This document shows positions 1 to 11,950 of a stretch of 64,000 nt of DNA, piece by piece. Each line of letters begins with the position of its first letter. Positions within the stretch are counted from its first letter, which is position 1. The translations under genes and the position numbers were made by a program. The notes beneath the pieces are model-generated. The model was given only the letters and a program-made list of their open reading frames with translations, had not been told where the DNA came from and made no database searches. Source of the DNA: Gibbula magus. Taxonomy: Eukaryota; Mollusca; Gastropoda; Trochida; Trochidae. Location of the stretch: assembly GCA_936450465.1 (NCBI GenBank), contig OW388305.1, positions 39,818,687-39,882,686 of the forward strand. Direction: 5' to 3'.

Positions 1-1121
1 AATTGTCTGGTTCCACCTATGTGCTCTTATTACTTAATTACATCATTTTTGCTTTGGATTATGGACTAGTAATTCTTATGGCTCAACAATCAACATTTTC
101 TTTCAATAGATTTTCATAAAATATGGTCCTAAATTATTCTAAATTATCCAATGTTCAGAATAAATACTATCATCTCAAATGATTGTTGTGTTGCTGCTAT
201 CAAAAGGATAAATCAAATTGTTACATAACATTTGAACAGCCTCTCTTCAAAAACATGAACGAAAACGTTTCTATGATGAAGAATAGACAAATTGGTGAAA
301 TGGTTAAAATCAGAGCTGGAATTATCTCATGATTATTTCTCGTATTCCTGGGATACACTCTGAAAGAAAATATAATAAATATCACGGATAAATATGTGTT
401 TGTGCAGGTACTTTGCATGACAGTGTAAAATTGACAGAGATATTTCACATAAAGAGTTGAAAAGATTGTGAATAAATTCAAAATGTTCAGATTTGGAAAC
501 GTTAGTAAAGATACTGAATATTAGTGTGACAGTGTAACATTTTAAACAAATAATGCATCAAGAATTCTGTATCAATTTACCATGCCTTATTATTATTGAT
601 ATTAATTAAAAAATAGTATTAATAAATTCAAAATCACTGAAGAGATAATCTTTCTTGAAACAAGGCAACAAGCATTATTAGCTTGTACGTAAGAGCGAGA
701 AGAATCCCTTCTAATGATTGACACAGTTCCCAGTGTGAGGAAATATTGCATGCAGGTTCTTCTCTCATTGTCGTAGAATGAAAAAGAATATCACCATTTA
801 TTTAATTTTTATATAATAAATTACTAAAAGTCACTGGTGATATATCGTCACAAGTTACCAACATAAGAAACACATCATTCATGGTTAATAAATTTGAAAT
901 CAAATTTTTGGACTGGTGCATTTCTTTTGTTGAACAGTATATGACAATTCTACCACAAAGAGAAGACGTTTATTGTGAGTGAAGGGGGTCACACATGAGA
1001 AATTCCATGTCAGTCATTAGAAGAATTTAAGAATTTTTTCTGTAGCCAGAATAAATTTAGCGTGTAAGCTTTCGCCAAAAGCAGTTACTTTTTGTGTAAA
1101 TGAATTTAGGCGGTTACTCAC
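1..1121. other. Intron sequence, nothing recognised
   Basis: AT-rich sequence downstream of LDLa-13. I see no exon, tRNA or structured repeat in it. Confidence 0.6.
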
Positions 1122-1247
1122 GACAATTGATCTCATCAGATCTATCGGCGCAATCATCACGCCGATCACATTGCAAGCCTGCATCTATACACTGACCATT
1201 TTGACATTTAAACTGGCCAGGAAAGCAAGTCCTACTTGGAGCAGTTG
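1122..1247 (-). CDS. LDLa module 13 (exon), last in window
   Basis: This 126-nt exon, phase 1-1, encodes a T-A-P-S-R-T linker and CFPGQFKC, NGQCI, CDRRDDCADRSDEINC with a GTGAGT donor. The gene continues below base 1, because the exon ends in phase 1 without a stop. Confidence 0.92.
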
Positions 1248-2997
1248 CTGAAATTGATTTACAAAAACTCATGAAATTTAGCCAAGAAGGTACCACAAAA
1301 TTTGTGTCCATTTTTGTAAATTCGATTTGATTAGAATTCAAGAGCATTTAAAAGTGAAATCAATCCAAAAGTGTTTACAAGTGAAGACATACAGTGAGAC
1401 AAGTACACATAAAACAATATTTGCATAAAGAAGTTGAATACACAAAACAAATTAAACAATGTTTTCTTTGCAATCCATAAATGTATCCCAATTGAGTCCT
1501 ACAATTGACCTTATAGGAGTAAAAACATACTCTGAAAAGTTCACAATAAAGAAGTTCACCACAACTGTTGCTTTTCTTGAATACATCAGCGTATGAAAAC
1601 ATTCAAATAAAATTATACTTTTCGGTATTATAAAAAAAAAGAATGAAATCCATTGTCTTTTTTGAAGAAACTAAGTTTTTAATAGAATTAATCTTAAACA
1701 AACCAAAAAAATATTTGTTAAATTTTGAATAATGTTTTTAAAGTTTGGAAGACTGGCCCCATTCTGTTTTCTACCTTGAGTGATGAACGTCCACAAAGTG
1801 TTATTTCATTCAACATGCTTGCGTCAGTAACATACATTGAGTTCACTTTGATGGAAGTTCAATATAAATACGAGACTGTATCTTTCCTGGTAGGCTATCA
1901 AGGCTATCCTCTATCAAGGAAGATACTATAAGGGTATAAAATGGCAAATTAACTATTTCTTTCTAAAATAATTTGAGATGCATCACATATTTATCATATG
2001 TATTTTTTTTAAAATATTTTTATAACCAAAAACAAATTATATTTGACATAAAAACAATTAATGTCAATATGAGAATTTGAAAGAAATAGAAATATGCCAT
2101 TTATAAAAGTAATGTTACTGTACAATACTAAGCAACTTGCACTTTGATAAATCAGTAAGATCATTCATCAATAGGCAGTCACATGACAGTTTCATAACCT
2201 CCAAATTTGAAAATGTAGATTTGAAATGAAGTTATTTTTCAGAATTTGATTTTAAATTCAAATTTGCAACTTCACAATAAGGGTAAATATATACCTGCTT
2301 TCAATACCTTTGGTTACTATTACTCAATGAAAATATGAAATAATTGCAAATAAGATAATGATTTATCTCTAACAATTATAATTTTCTAGATATGCACTGG
2401 AAACTTCTGGAAAGGGGTACTTTGTTTCTTGGTTAACTGTACCTCTGAAAATGAGTTCTTCTGAAGTTCAAAGTGTCAATGTACAGAAACATCACCCTGC
2501 TGTATTGCGCGCACAAATAGTTTGTCTTTCTCACTCAAGGTTCTTTTAGAATAATGCCTGTCCGTCCGCATTATTGATCCATCTTCTAATCTAAGCTCAA
2601 CTTTCAATTTGTGAATTTTTTTGTCCTACAAAATTTTAATGATGTATCAAATTAAATGAGTTGATTTGAATATAGTTGATGAGAAGTGAGAATATTCAAG
2701 AATTAAAATCATTCTGGTTGTATTTTCATTTTGGCACTTCAAGATTAACACCTGGCTTCATGTCATGGGGAATAATATTTCTGCTATGATATGAAAATAG
2801 CTATTAAAATCCACTGATTGTCCGTCCTCCGCCGTCAATCAATTGTGGGATACAAATACCCCGATGGTACAGGAGGTTAATTTTTTTGCAGACGTCCCGT
2901 CCCTTTAATGTATTCACAAGTTGTGGGAGTAACCCCCAATACAAAGTTGAGCTTAGATAACTTCGTGAAGATGTACGGATCACGTGACATTACTTAC
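1248..2997. other. Intron between LDLa-12 and LDLa-13
   Basis: AT-rich intron. Around 1,500-1,570 the text 'gtaaaaacatactctgaaaagttcacaataaagaagttcaccac' resembles stretches near 8,500 and 57,420, so it may be a decayed copy of a dispersed repeat. Nothing else is recognised. Confidence 0.4.
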
Positions 2998-3111
2998 GAC
3001 AATTTTGTTCGTCAGAGCGATCTCTACAATCGCGCCTTCCATCGCACATGCGTCTGCGATCAATACATTCGCCACTACGACATCGGAATTGGTCTGAGCG
3101 ACAACCGACAC
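2998..3111 (-). CDS. LDLa module 12 (exon)
   Basis: This 114-nt exon, phase 1-1, encodes [29 protein letters not shown] with a GTAAGT donor and a CTATAG acceptor. It is a complete module, very rich in arginine and high in GC against its intron. Confidence 0.92.
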
Positions 3112-4160
3112 CTATAGGGTCGGACAAACAGACAGACAGACATCAGGACTGCATGCATGGGAAATGGTTAGCACTGTAAGCATGTTATATGTTGAATTGA
3201 TATTAACGTTGAGGAAGTTAGATTTGTATAGCATTAACGTGATTATTTATATTAGTTCTAAGAACAAGCATGTTATAGTTTCATTAAAATTCGACCTTGT
3301 TTCGAGGAATTACATTTGCAAAATAATGCATCTAGCGGGATATGAACAGGTTCTGTAGTTTCCTAGCCACAAGTTCTGAGAACACGGCATGTTCTGTACC
3401 AGTTTAGTGCAGACAAAACCCAGTCACATAGCTGACCAATCACATCATGGTTTTCAACAGTCACCCTATTGAATGCATTAGAATCATTCGTTAACACATT
3501 GCTCATGTTATGGAAAACGACAAATGTATGGCTTTTGGGAGTTACTTGCCCCTAGCTTTTTGTACCAAAAGGTTTTTTTGGACATTCTGTAATTGGCTAT
3601 CTGAAGAGCATCAGAACATGCGTCCCTACAGGCTGTTATCAGACAGTTTGGCGAGGAAACCTCCTAACGATATGAGCTCGTATCCCGATAGATGCACTAT
3701 TTTTCAACTTTTATTCCTCGGAAAATGGTAGATTTTAATAAGACTGAAGCAAGTTAGTTCTGTGAGCAGTGAGTTAAACAATTAACATTAATTAAATTCT
3801 AACATAGAGCATATATATTCATTCTGGAAGGAGTGCAAAAGATTATCATAATCAAGAAGAATGTTATAGATAATTTAATGCAAAGAAAATTGTTATTGTG
3901 AGTTCACATTATAGATTGATAAAAATACTCAATCAACAAAGCAAATATTCATACCTATACATATATATATATAAACTGCCTTTTTTAACAGGACTAAAAA
4001 TAAAATTTCACAGAAATGAAATAAAATAATAAAACTGAACTTTAGAAAGAACTCTGGAACCAAAGAAGAGTTGTAAAATGATTTTTAAATTTCGTATTAA
4101 TTCATAACATATCATTGAATTATGTGTTGTATACTAGCTAATACAAGAGAACTACGAGGT
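3112..4160. other. Intron between LDLa-11 and LDLa-12, upper part
   Basis: Short ACAG run at about 3,125-3,140 and otherwise unremarkable AT-rich sequence. I see no supported exon. Confidence 0.5.
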
Positions 4161-4169
4161 TCGAAAGCG

Positions 4170-4612
4170 ATGATTTCAGTTTTTAAATCAAGTTTTGAAA
4201 TATATGAAAAGCATGTTCAGCTAAAAGGATTTCTACTTTTCTAAGACAATTAGGGTTCCATTACATTTTTAAATGCTAATATGATTTCTATGTCTAAATC
4301 AAGATTTTACACTATGAAAGGCATGTTTTAGTTCTAAGGATTTCTATCTCTATGGATGGGTTTTAATGAACATGAATATACACATTTCGTCAGCTCGTAA
4401 TAATCAAGATTCGATATATATGAAAAGCGTGTTTAAGCTCATAGTATTTCTACTTCTAAATGGATGGGTTTTCATGAACATGAATAAGCATTTTTGTCAG
4501 CTCATCACAAAAATCAAGACATGACGAATATTTTAATTCAAAGGATTTCTACTTCTATGGATGGGTTTCATGAACATGTATAGGCATTTTGGCAGCCTAA
4601 TGATTTCTAGGG
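4170..4612. repeat. Degenerate tandem repeat, about 115-120 bp unit
   Basis: The motif 'aaggatttctacttctatggatgggttttcatgaacatgaata..cattttgtcagctc' recurs about 3.5 times (near 4,230, 4,340, 4,455 and 4,545), with substitutions and small indels. It ends about 30 bp from the donor of LDLa-11. Confidence 0.65.
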
Positions 4613-4642
4613 CAGGTTTTGAATTTATTTAAATTAACCTAC

Positions 4643-4750
4643 GGCAGTTATCTTCATCACTCCCATCACTACAATCACGTTGACGATCACACCTCCGTTG
4701 CCCCTGGATACATTGTCCGTTTTGACATCGAAACTCACTTGAGTCACACG
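4643..4750 (-). CDS. LDLa module 11 (exon)
   Basis: This 108-nt exon, phase 1-1, encodes [29 protein letters not shown] with a GTAGGT donor. It is a complete module. It shares the CDR-x-x-DC signature with modules 9, 10 and 13, which suggests that the distal modules arose by tandem duplication. Confidence 0.92.
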
Positions 4751-5229
4751 CTAAAATTGAAATATTAGTTATAACCTATAAGCTATGGATAAATAAGCAA
4801 GATTTTCAATTATTTTCTTCATTGTTTCAGAATGAAGTTTGTGTAACTTATTTTCAATTTGATATCTAGTTTCAATTTTGGTAGCATATGATTCTGTCAA
4901 GATTGTAAATGTTTATCATTCTAGCTTCAATTCTAATTCAGATAATTAGATAACTTTCACATATTAGGTAAATTCGAGATAACAATAAAACAACTAATTG
5001 AGTTACAATGGAGATTAATAAATGTCAATTTAAATTTGTTACTTACATACATTAAAATATATTATTTCTTGGTACTTTATGAATATAAACAACTAAATTC
5101 TTTAACAATTATTTAATACTGATAAATATCATGTTAATGCATTAATATATTTGATATAACAGATACTCTATAATTATGCAAGTATAATTCAAAGTTAAAG
5201 ATTAAAAGGTTAAGATTAATTCCACCCAC

Positions 5230-5343
5230 CACAACCAACTTCATCAGACCCGTCCGAACAATCTTGTGTTCGATCACATTTGCTCGTAATATCGATACAA
5301 GTCCCGTCCCCACAAGTAAACTGGAGCTGGGAACACGTTGACT
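5230..5343 (-). CDS. LDLa module 10 (exon)
   Basis: This 114-nt exon, phase 1-1, encodes [29 protein letters not shown]. Its acceptor is CACTAG and its donor GTGGGT, the weakest donor of the set. It is otherwise a canonical module. Confidence 0.9.
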
Positions 5344-5388
5344 CTAGTGCAATGAATTCATTAGGTTAGATAGGGCCAGTAAAGTATA

Positions 5389-5897
5389 TACACTCAACCA
5401 CAATAGAAACATTACCACATGAAAAAAAATGATTTGTAAATGGGTATCCGCCATTTCATACATCAGAGTGTAATACTTTTATGTCTGTTCAAGCACACTT
5501 GAAATGAGTTGAAATGGCATTGTCAGAATGGTTTTAGGCCATTTAATTTAACAATTTATAAAATGTAGAAATTTGATTGATAAAATCATTTTTAACATAA
5601 ATAACCTTCTTGGACTTAAATTTGTTAACATGTCTTTACTGTAGGAGGATATTCAACAAAAATAAAAGCCCTTTTTGAGTCTCATATTTCGTCTAGTTAT
5701 GGAGATTCGAAAACGACAATTTCTGGAATTGTTAAAACTTTTTTTTTCTCAGAAATATGAGCAGATAATGTTTTGAAATTTCAAATTTAGTTCAGTTAGT
5801 TTCTGAAGACATGGTATATCTCTGTTTCATATTTATCACTTGTGGATTGAATTATCTTGTATTTTGTATGGTGACATTTCTTTTGCGGTTGAGTGTA
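5389..5897. mobile_element. TA-type MITE, family G copy 1
   Basis: The left end 'tacactcaaccacaatagaaacattaccac' is the inverted complement of the right end 'tggtgacatttcttttgcggttgagtgta', giving a terminal inverted repeat of about 28 bp with mismatches. There is no coding capacity. TA at the borders suggests a Tc1/mariner-type target. A second copy lies at 57,930-58,343. Confidence 0.7.
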
Positions 5898-6593
5898 AAT
5901 GGCAAGTTCAGTGTGCTTAAGTAAAAGATTATTTCAAAGTAAATCAGTTGGTTACAAATGTTATTTTTAATTTTTAAAAGATAAAGAAGTCAAACTCAAA
6001 TAATTAGAACACAAACACAGAAAAAAGACACTAAACTTAGTCAGAGCAGAAAACATAAAGGTACATAAATTAATCAATCATGAAATGTCGGCAAATCTGA
6101 AAGCTAGATAATGAGACATTTATAGGATATACTGAACACCAAAAGTAATGCAAACTTAGCACAAGAATTTGATGATGTAGTTTCAATGATAAGTAGTTCC
6201 AGAACATAAAATGATAATGACGAAAAATATATTACCGTATTTGATTAAAGAATGAATAAATTATTTTAAATTTCAAGAGCAAATCTCAAATTTTTATTAT
6301 ATTTTTTTTATTATTACATACACATTGGTTTCACAATTGACAACCCCCAAAAACATCTCTAGGTCAATAATGCAGTTCTTGACCTCACCGAGCATCGCTG
6401 TTAATATCTCCTATTGAATTTGATAAGACTGCACTGATGTTATCTATAAATAATCAAAATATAGTTTGAAGCATATGAGAAATACATTTACATTACCTAA
6501 AATTAGTTTTTAAAATAAATTCTCCATAATCAAATAGTTAGGTAAGCAGAGCATTCATTTTGGTATTGCATATCCACAATAACGTTGCTAACG
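5898..6593. other. Intron sequence, nothing recognised
   Basis: AT-rich intron between LDLa-9 and LDLa-10. No repeat or exon was recognised. Confidence 0.45.
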
Positions 6594-6905
6594 TAATCAC
6601 ATGACTGATCACATGACTGATCACATGGCAAATCACATGACCAATGCCATGACCGATCATGACTGATCACATGACTAGTCAAATGACTAATCACATGACA
6701 GATCACATGACCAATCACATGACTATAGTCAAATTACTGATCACATTACCGATCACATGACTGGTCAAAAATGAGGATCACATCATCGATCATGCCTGAT
6801 CACATGACTTGTCAAATGACTGATCACATGACTGGTCAAATGAGGATCACATGACTTATCACATGACCGATCGAATGACCGATCACATGACTGATCACAT
6901 GACTG
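6594..6905. repeat. Simple tandem repeat of TGATCACATGAC
   Basis: A 12-bp motif (tgatcacatgac and variants such as tggtcaaatgac) repeats over about 310 bp. Each unit contains the palindromes TGATCA and CATG, so the array is largely self-complementary. Confidence 0.85.
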
Positions 6906-7197
6906 CCACAGCTATTTGTACCCACAACCATCTTCATTAAGTGTTAATCAATTTCAATTTCAACGGCATATGCACTCATTCATTGTATACAATTTTGAAA
7001 AGTAGCCAGCCTGTATTTTGTCACTTTTAATGGCAAGATGAAAGAAAATCCGAAAGTTACCAGGCAAACGGCTGTCAGGCTGGCCTTATTTCATAAACTT
7101 TTATGTCAAATTTTTGACACAAGGATAGAGCTGTAACACTGATGTTTTTTATGTTATTAAAGAAATACAAATAAACTCTTCTGACTGCATATGCTAG

Positions 7198-7341
7198 TCA
7201 GTCAGACCGAGTTTATCCTAACATTTCAGTTACAGTTGAAAATCATCCAGACAGCAAGTCGTGCGGCACAGAAATGCATAGAGATTTGAAATGACCGTTT
7301 TTCCGGATATATGGGGTCCGGTTAAACGAGGTCTGACTGTA
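7198..7341. mobile_element. Short inverted-repeat element, family F copy 1
   Basis: The ends 'cagtcagaccgagttta' and 'taaacgaggtctgactg' are inverted complements over about 16 bp. The element is about 144 bp, without coding capacity. A related copy split by an insertion is at 8,813-9,421. The right end lies about 75 bp from the LDLa-9 exon. Confidence 0.75.
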
Positions 7342-7414
7342 TTCCAAACATTGGTAATCTCAGGTATTTTAACCGTTGTGAAAACATATTTTAAGAGACG
7401 ATTGGAGAACTTAC

Positions 7415-7522
7415 GACATTCTTGTTCATCGCTACCATCCTGACAATCGTACTTCCTGTCGCAGCGTTCCTCAGCAGAAATACACTCTCCATTACGACAT
7501 GTATACTGGTTTGCTTGGCATC
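7415..7522 (-). CDS. LDLa module 9 (exon)
   Basis: This 108-nt exon, phase 1-1, encodes [29 protein letters not shown] with a GTAAGT donor. It is a complete module with the full acidic cage. A tyrosine replaces the usual phenylalanine. Confidence 0.92.
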
Positions 7523-7622
7523 CTGGGATCAAATTGAATTCAATATAATATCATTCGTAAAATTCTGTTTTGCTCACTTCTACAACTGTCCACGTAAAAA
7601 TGCTGATCAAAGGACAAAATAC

Positions 7623-8400
7623 AAATAATATTTTAAGATATCAAATTAGAATTTATTATTTGAATGGAGAGAATGTCATTGTGACCTACCCACTGCACAG
7701 AAAAACCTGGAAAAGCCTACAATAATCATGGAATAACCTCGCACATTGAAGAGTCAGTCTCAACCATGTGTTTACATTTACGAACATGGACAGAATGCAC
7801 GTAATTTTCCTCCCTCACTTAATACAATTCTATTATGTTATTTATAATTTGTCTGTGTGCTCACCTTTTTCTTTTCACTTTATTCGTATTTCGTGAAGGA
7901 CACTTATTTTAGCATTTTAAGCCCATTATGAACGTGAGGCGAATCACGATTCCTTAAATAGATTTTCTAGGTTAGGTGGATAGCGCATGCATGGTAGAGG
8001 TCAAAGTTTGCTCAGATTAAAATGTGGCATTTTTCAAGTTTTGTGTGTCTGAGTTATAGATTTCGTTGCACCTTTCAATGTTTATGTGTCGCGGTATTAT
8101 ATTAAGGTTGCTATTTCCAAGATTAATGTAGGCTTTTAAAGGTTTTTTAACGCAGAGGGAATGTTTTCTTTGGTAGGCCTGATCATCACAACAGTAAAAG
8201 ATTTTAGGAAATCTTGGTTTCAGTACACTAGTAATGTTACTTGATAAATTTGGGCACTAAACTCCCTTCCTTATAATATCATTTTTTTTTAAACTGATGT
8301 GGTATACAACTTATTTTTGCTCATTTAATAGCAAATCATAACCTTTTTATTAAAAATGTTATTCAATCTATGTTTGTTTAGTATTCTTTTTTTTTGTCGC
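7623..8400. other. Intron sequence, nothing recognised
   Basis: Intron between LDLa-8 and LDLa-9. AT-rich with homopolymer runs and no supported exon or repeat. Confidence 0.45.
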
Positions 8401-8427
8401 TATTGCTAAACTGTTTGAGGGGCATTC

Positions 8428-8575
8428 TAGAAGTTGGTGTGATGAAGAAGACAAGTATTTTATGGATGATCAACTTCTTTATTAACATTAGCGACGTTTC
8501 AGTATAGATCCTTATACCGTTATCAAGCTATTGTTCATAAAGAAGTTCATCCATAAAATATTTGTCTTCTGATAT
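8428..8575. repeat. Inverted repeat (hairpin)
   Basis: 'gaagacaagtattttatggatgatcaacttcttta' near 8,441 and 'taaagaagttcatccataaaatatttgtcttc' near 8,537 are inverted complements, giving arms of about 30 bp around a loop of about 60 bp. Related arms are seen near 57,380-57,490. Confidence 0.65.
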
Positions 8576-8616
8576 TTCTAAAGTTTTGAGTATTTGGCCA
8601 ACGTAAGAATACTAAC

Positions 8617-8733
8617 CACAGTTGAGTTCGTCAGATCCATCTAGACACTCGGGCAGTCCACTACATTTGACGGCAGCATCCAGACATTGTCCGTCGTTAC
8701 ATCGGAACTCGAATGATGTGCATTCACGGGAAG
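8617..8733 (-). CDS. LDLa module 8 (exon), altered calcium site
   Basis: This 117-nt exon, phase 1-1, encodes CTSFEFRC, DGQCL, CSGLPECLDGSDELNC. It has six cysteines, but the aspartate after the fourth cysteine is S and the aspartate before the fifth is E. These are two changes at or next to the calcium cage, which may weaken binding. The donor is GTTAGT. Confidence 0.9.
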
Positions 8734-8812
8734 CTGGATTAAACAGGTTTCATATCACACGAATACAAGACCAAACTTGCGTTGTCTTTCAGCAGCATTT
8801 ATGAGTAGCTAG

Positions 8813-9421
8813 TAGTCAGGCTTCGTTTATCCATTCGGTTACAGTTGAAAATAGTCCGGATAGCAATTCGTGTGGTAGAGGGAATCAATATTTGCATAGA
8901 AATTAAGGCTGGATATTGTGGCAAAAATCATATTGCGATATATTGCAATATACAGCACACATATCGCAATAATACTGCAATATATTGAATGACTTCTACA
9001 TTGAGCTTGTATACATCGTTATGCGATTTAAACATGAAATATTTGATAAAATGCCTTTCAGATCTTACAAACTATATACAACAAGTTATTATAAAGGTAA
9101 ATATGTACCAGGTAAGCAAATTCTAATGATATTTACATAAAAAAAATGTCTCCCATCATTTGTCCAACACATATTCCTGCACATATTTGTGCCTAAAAGC
9201 AAGATTTTAAACTTAATTTTACTTTAAATGCATTGGTGCGATATATTGCGATATCACAAATGATATTGCAATTATTGCAATACACACTTTGTACCGATAA
9301 ATACCGGTATATCGATAATATTGCACAGCCCTAATAGAAATGCATATCGAATTTGAAATACTATTTGCGGATGGCTGGGTTTCCGGATATATGGGGGAAT
9401 GGTTAAACGAGGTCTGACTGT
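8813..9421. mobile_element. Inverted-repeat element, family F copy 2 (interrupted)
   Basis: This copy matches 7,198-7,341 at both ends: 'gttacagttgaaaatagtccggatagcaa' near 8,840 and 'tttccggatatatggggg...ggttaaacgaggtctgactg' near 9,390. Its middle is interrupted by the element at 8,905-9,334. Confidence 0.7.
8905..9334. mobile_element. Nonautonomous hAT-like element inserted in family F
   Basis: The insertion is flanked by TAGAAATT (8,897-8,904) and TAGAAATG (9,335-9,342), an 8-bp target duplication with one mismatch, as hAT transposases make. The ends 'aaggctggatattgtggcaa' and 'ataatattgcacagccctaa' are imperfect inverted repeats resembling the CAGGGCTG/TAGGGCTG ends of hAT elements. The interior is rich in ATATTGCGATAT-like palindromes and has no transposase. 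Confidence 0.75.
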
Positions 9422-9422
9422 A

Positions 9423-10424
9423 AATATATCTACAATTACTCAATACTTTCTATTTACACAGGTTTCAAGACTATTTTTGTCTCTTACTTAGATGAAATGT
9501 ATTGTCTCAAATATTGAGTCTAAAAGTAAAGACAAATGTTGTTCATTAAATCTTGTTATTAAGTCAATTTATGGATGATTTTTTTTTAATTTCATGACAA
9601 CACACTTATTAGTCTAAAAACAATTTAAGTGCCACTAAAAGAACAACAAATACAAAGGATGAAAATGTAGAATAAACATAAATTTACATAATCAAATATA
9701 GAGGAGGAAAAAAAGAATTTTTCAAATTATCATATCAGAAACAAGATGAGGTACATTTGAAAATAAACTTTACAGACTTGATATCAAATTAATGGATTAA
9801 CCATTGCTTAATTATGATAAATTTGAATATCAGGAACGAAATGACAGAATAAATGAGAAACAAATTAGACGCTACTTCTACAAGGATTATATTTTTGAGA
9901 AATGATTGAAGAATATTTAATAAAGTTAAACACAAGAAAAATTAGTGAAAATTATTTTACATCACTGCATAAGATGATACATAGACCACAAAACACCTCA
10001 ATATATGAGAAATGGATATATAACAGAAACGTATTGAAAAAGATGAAAGTAAAAGCTGTTAAAATATTTTATAAATAATTTTAAAAAATAATAATCACAA
10101 AAATGTAGAACGGATCAAGATTGCCATTCTTGAAATGTTTGTAGATCTTAATCTAAATTCTTTATTTGGTATCCAATTTATCGAAAACATTATTTACAGG
10201 TTCATTGTCGTTAAACATATAATATTATCAAGAATATATTCAACACAAATTAATTCTTAAAATATATTTTTAAATCAGATTCATAATTGCATATATCATA
10301 CTCAGATACATTAATTGCATTTTTTTCCTCAAGATATTTGCAAGTAAAATATTTGACAAAATAAAAACAGACAAATAAGAGCAAAATGGACATTATACTT
10401 TTTCTGAATTTGTTCACCAAAGAC
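9423..10424. other. Intron sequence, nothing recognised
   Basis: AT-rich intron between the Ig exon and LDLa-8, without recognisable exon or repeat structure. Confidence 0.5.
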
Positions 10425-10747
10425 ATAAAGGGGCAGTAGCACGTTTTTTCACTCGATCAAATCAAGTGTATTTAAAAATAATGTCACAAATAGTAAAACT
10501 CCCCTCTCTCTTTCGGAAATCAAGTTGAGTGTGCATGGATCATTAAGGCCATGAGAATCATTTTTGTAATTCGAAATAATAAAAGGTGTTCACATTAAAA
10601 TGGCTGCCATGCAATTTTTGCTTTTATTACGACTACGGATAATTGGTTTTACCCTCTAAAGTAAATATTAATGACATAAACTATGATTATATGAATTGAA
10701 AATTTGAAAAATAAAACTGTGCTAAAAACATGCTACCGCCCCTTTAA
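10425..10747. mobile_element. TTAA-type MITE, family A copy 1
   Basis: The left end 'ataaaggggcagtagcacgtttttt' and right end 'aaaaacatgctaccgcccctttaa' are inverted complements over about 22 bp. The element is 323 bp and noncoding. The right border is TTAA; the left is ATAA, presumably mutated. The interior matches copies at 11,610 and 42,935 ('tggctgccatgcaatttttgctttta'). Confidence 0.82.
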
Positions 10748-10917
10748 AACATAGAATGTGTGAAAATGTGTGTTGATGAGCAGACATGAAAGTAGATTCT
10801 GACAGAAAACTGCGAGGACAGCACCAAGACCAAGTTGTAATGTGAAGCAGGAGCGATATCCAATGAGAAAGCTTGTTACCTGCAAAGGAAGCTGTAAGAT
10901 AGCCAATGAAAACATAC

Positions 10918-11196
10918 CTTCCACTCGCACATCAATACTTTCTTGGTTGCGCTGACTACGACACAAATAACGTCCGCCATCTTGGACGGAGGCTCTACGC
11001 ACATACAGTTCACTTATATAATATCCACTTCTCCCGTAATTCCGGAAAATTATGTTGCGTTGGTTTCCTTCGATCTTGCGCCCACTCTTGTACCAGTCCA
11101 AACTAGTCACTGGTTGTCCACGAGTGCTAGTAGCATTACAAACCAGTTTGATCTGTTCGTTCGGTTTCACAGATCTCGTGCCAGTCAGCACAACTG
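10918..11196 (-). CDS. Immunoglobulin-like (I-set/C2) domain (exon)
   Basis: This 279-nt exon is phase 1-1 with a TTTTCAG acceptor and GTATGT donor. It encodes a complete Ig domain of about 90 residues: a KPNEQIKLVC B-strand, LDWYKSGRKI around the core tryptophan, and the YYISELYVRRASVQDGGRYLC F-strand region with the conserved D-x-G-x-Y-x-C pattern, ending in IDVRVEG. In perlecan, Ig modules serve as structural spacers and protein-binding sites, and the first one follows the LDLa cluster. Here LDLa modules resume after it. Confidence 0.93.
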
Positions 11197-11609
11197 CTGA
11201 AAACAAGTCATGCATGATAAAAGGATGGAATTCTTACCTAACAAGACCTAGATTTAAATGCTTTTCATAATTTTAAGTTTAAACCTTCATCATTTGAGCA
11301 TTTTGTATTTTTTACACAAATGCTATATCTTCAAACGATAAAATTTGTAAGGTATACATTTAAGTAGTGATCATAAAGTAGTTTTGTCAAGGATAATTAA
11401 GATATTAAGTTTACATTCGTTTTTCAAATTCTGAAATTTTTTAACAATATAATAACTAGCTAGACGCTTGTCTTCAGACAACAAAAGATTCACAATGGAA
11501 ACTAGGCCTATAAGAGAGAGAATTTCAGAAATATTAATTTGCACTGGACATCTATAATCAAGACATCCTTCGGTTTTAAGTCGACATGGTTTCTTTGAAA
11601 ATTCAAACA

Positions 11610-11950
11610 TTAAAGGAGCAGTAGCACTTTTTTTTCACTAAAATAAATCGAAATGTATTTGAAAAATAATGTCGTTAACAGTGAAATACCCTTCTCTCTT
11701 CAGAAAATCAAGTTAAAAAATGAGTTTACATGGTTCCGTAAAGCCATGGGAATTGTTTTTGTCATACGAATAATTATAAAACGTGTTCACAATAAAATGG
11801 CCGCCATGCGATTTTTGCTTTATACGCAACACCAGTATTACCAATATGGATAATTGGTTTGTGAAATAAAATGTTTTACCCTCTAAAGTAAATATAAATG
11901 GGAATTTGAAAAAATAGAATTTGCAAAAAAACGTGCTACTGCCCCTTTAA
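11610..11950. mobile_element. TTAA-type MITE, family A copy 2
   Basis: TTAA borders both ends, with inverted ends 'aaaggagcagtagcac' and 'gtgctactgcccctt'. It is 341 bp and noncoding. The interior 'aaaatggccgccatgcgatttttgcttta' is shared with the other copies. It lies in the same orientation as copy 1, only about 860 bp away, on the other side of the Ig exon. Confidence 0.85.
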
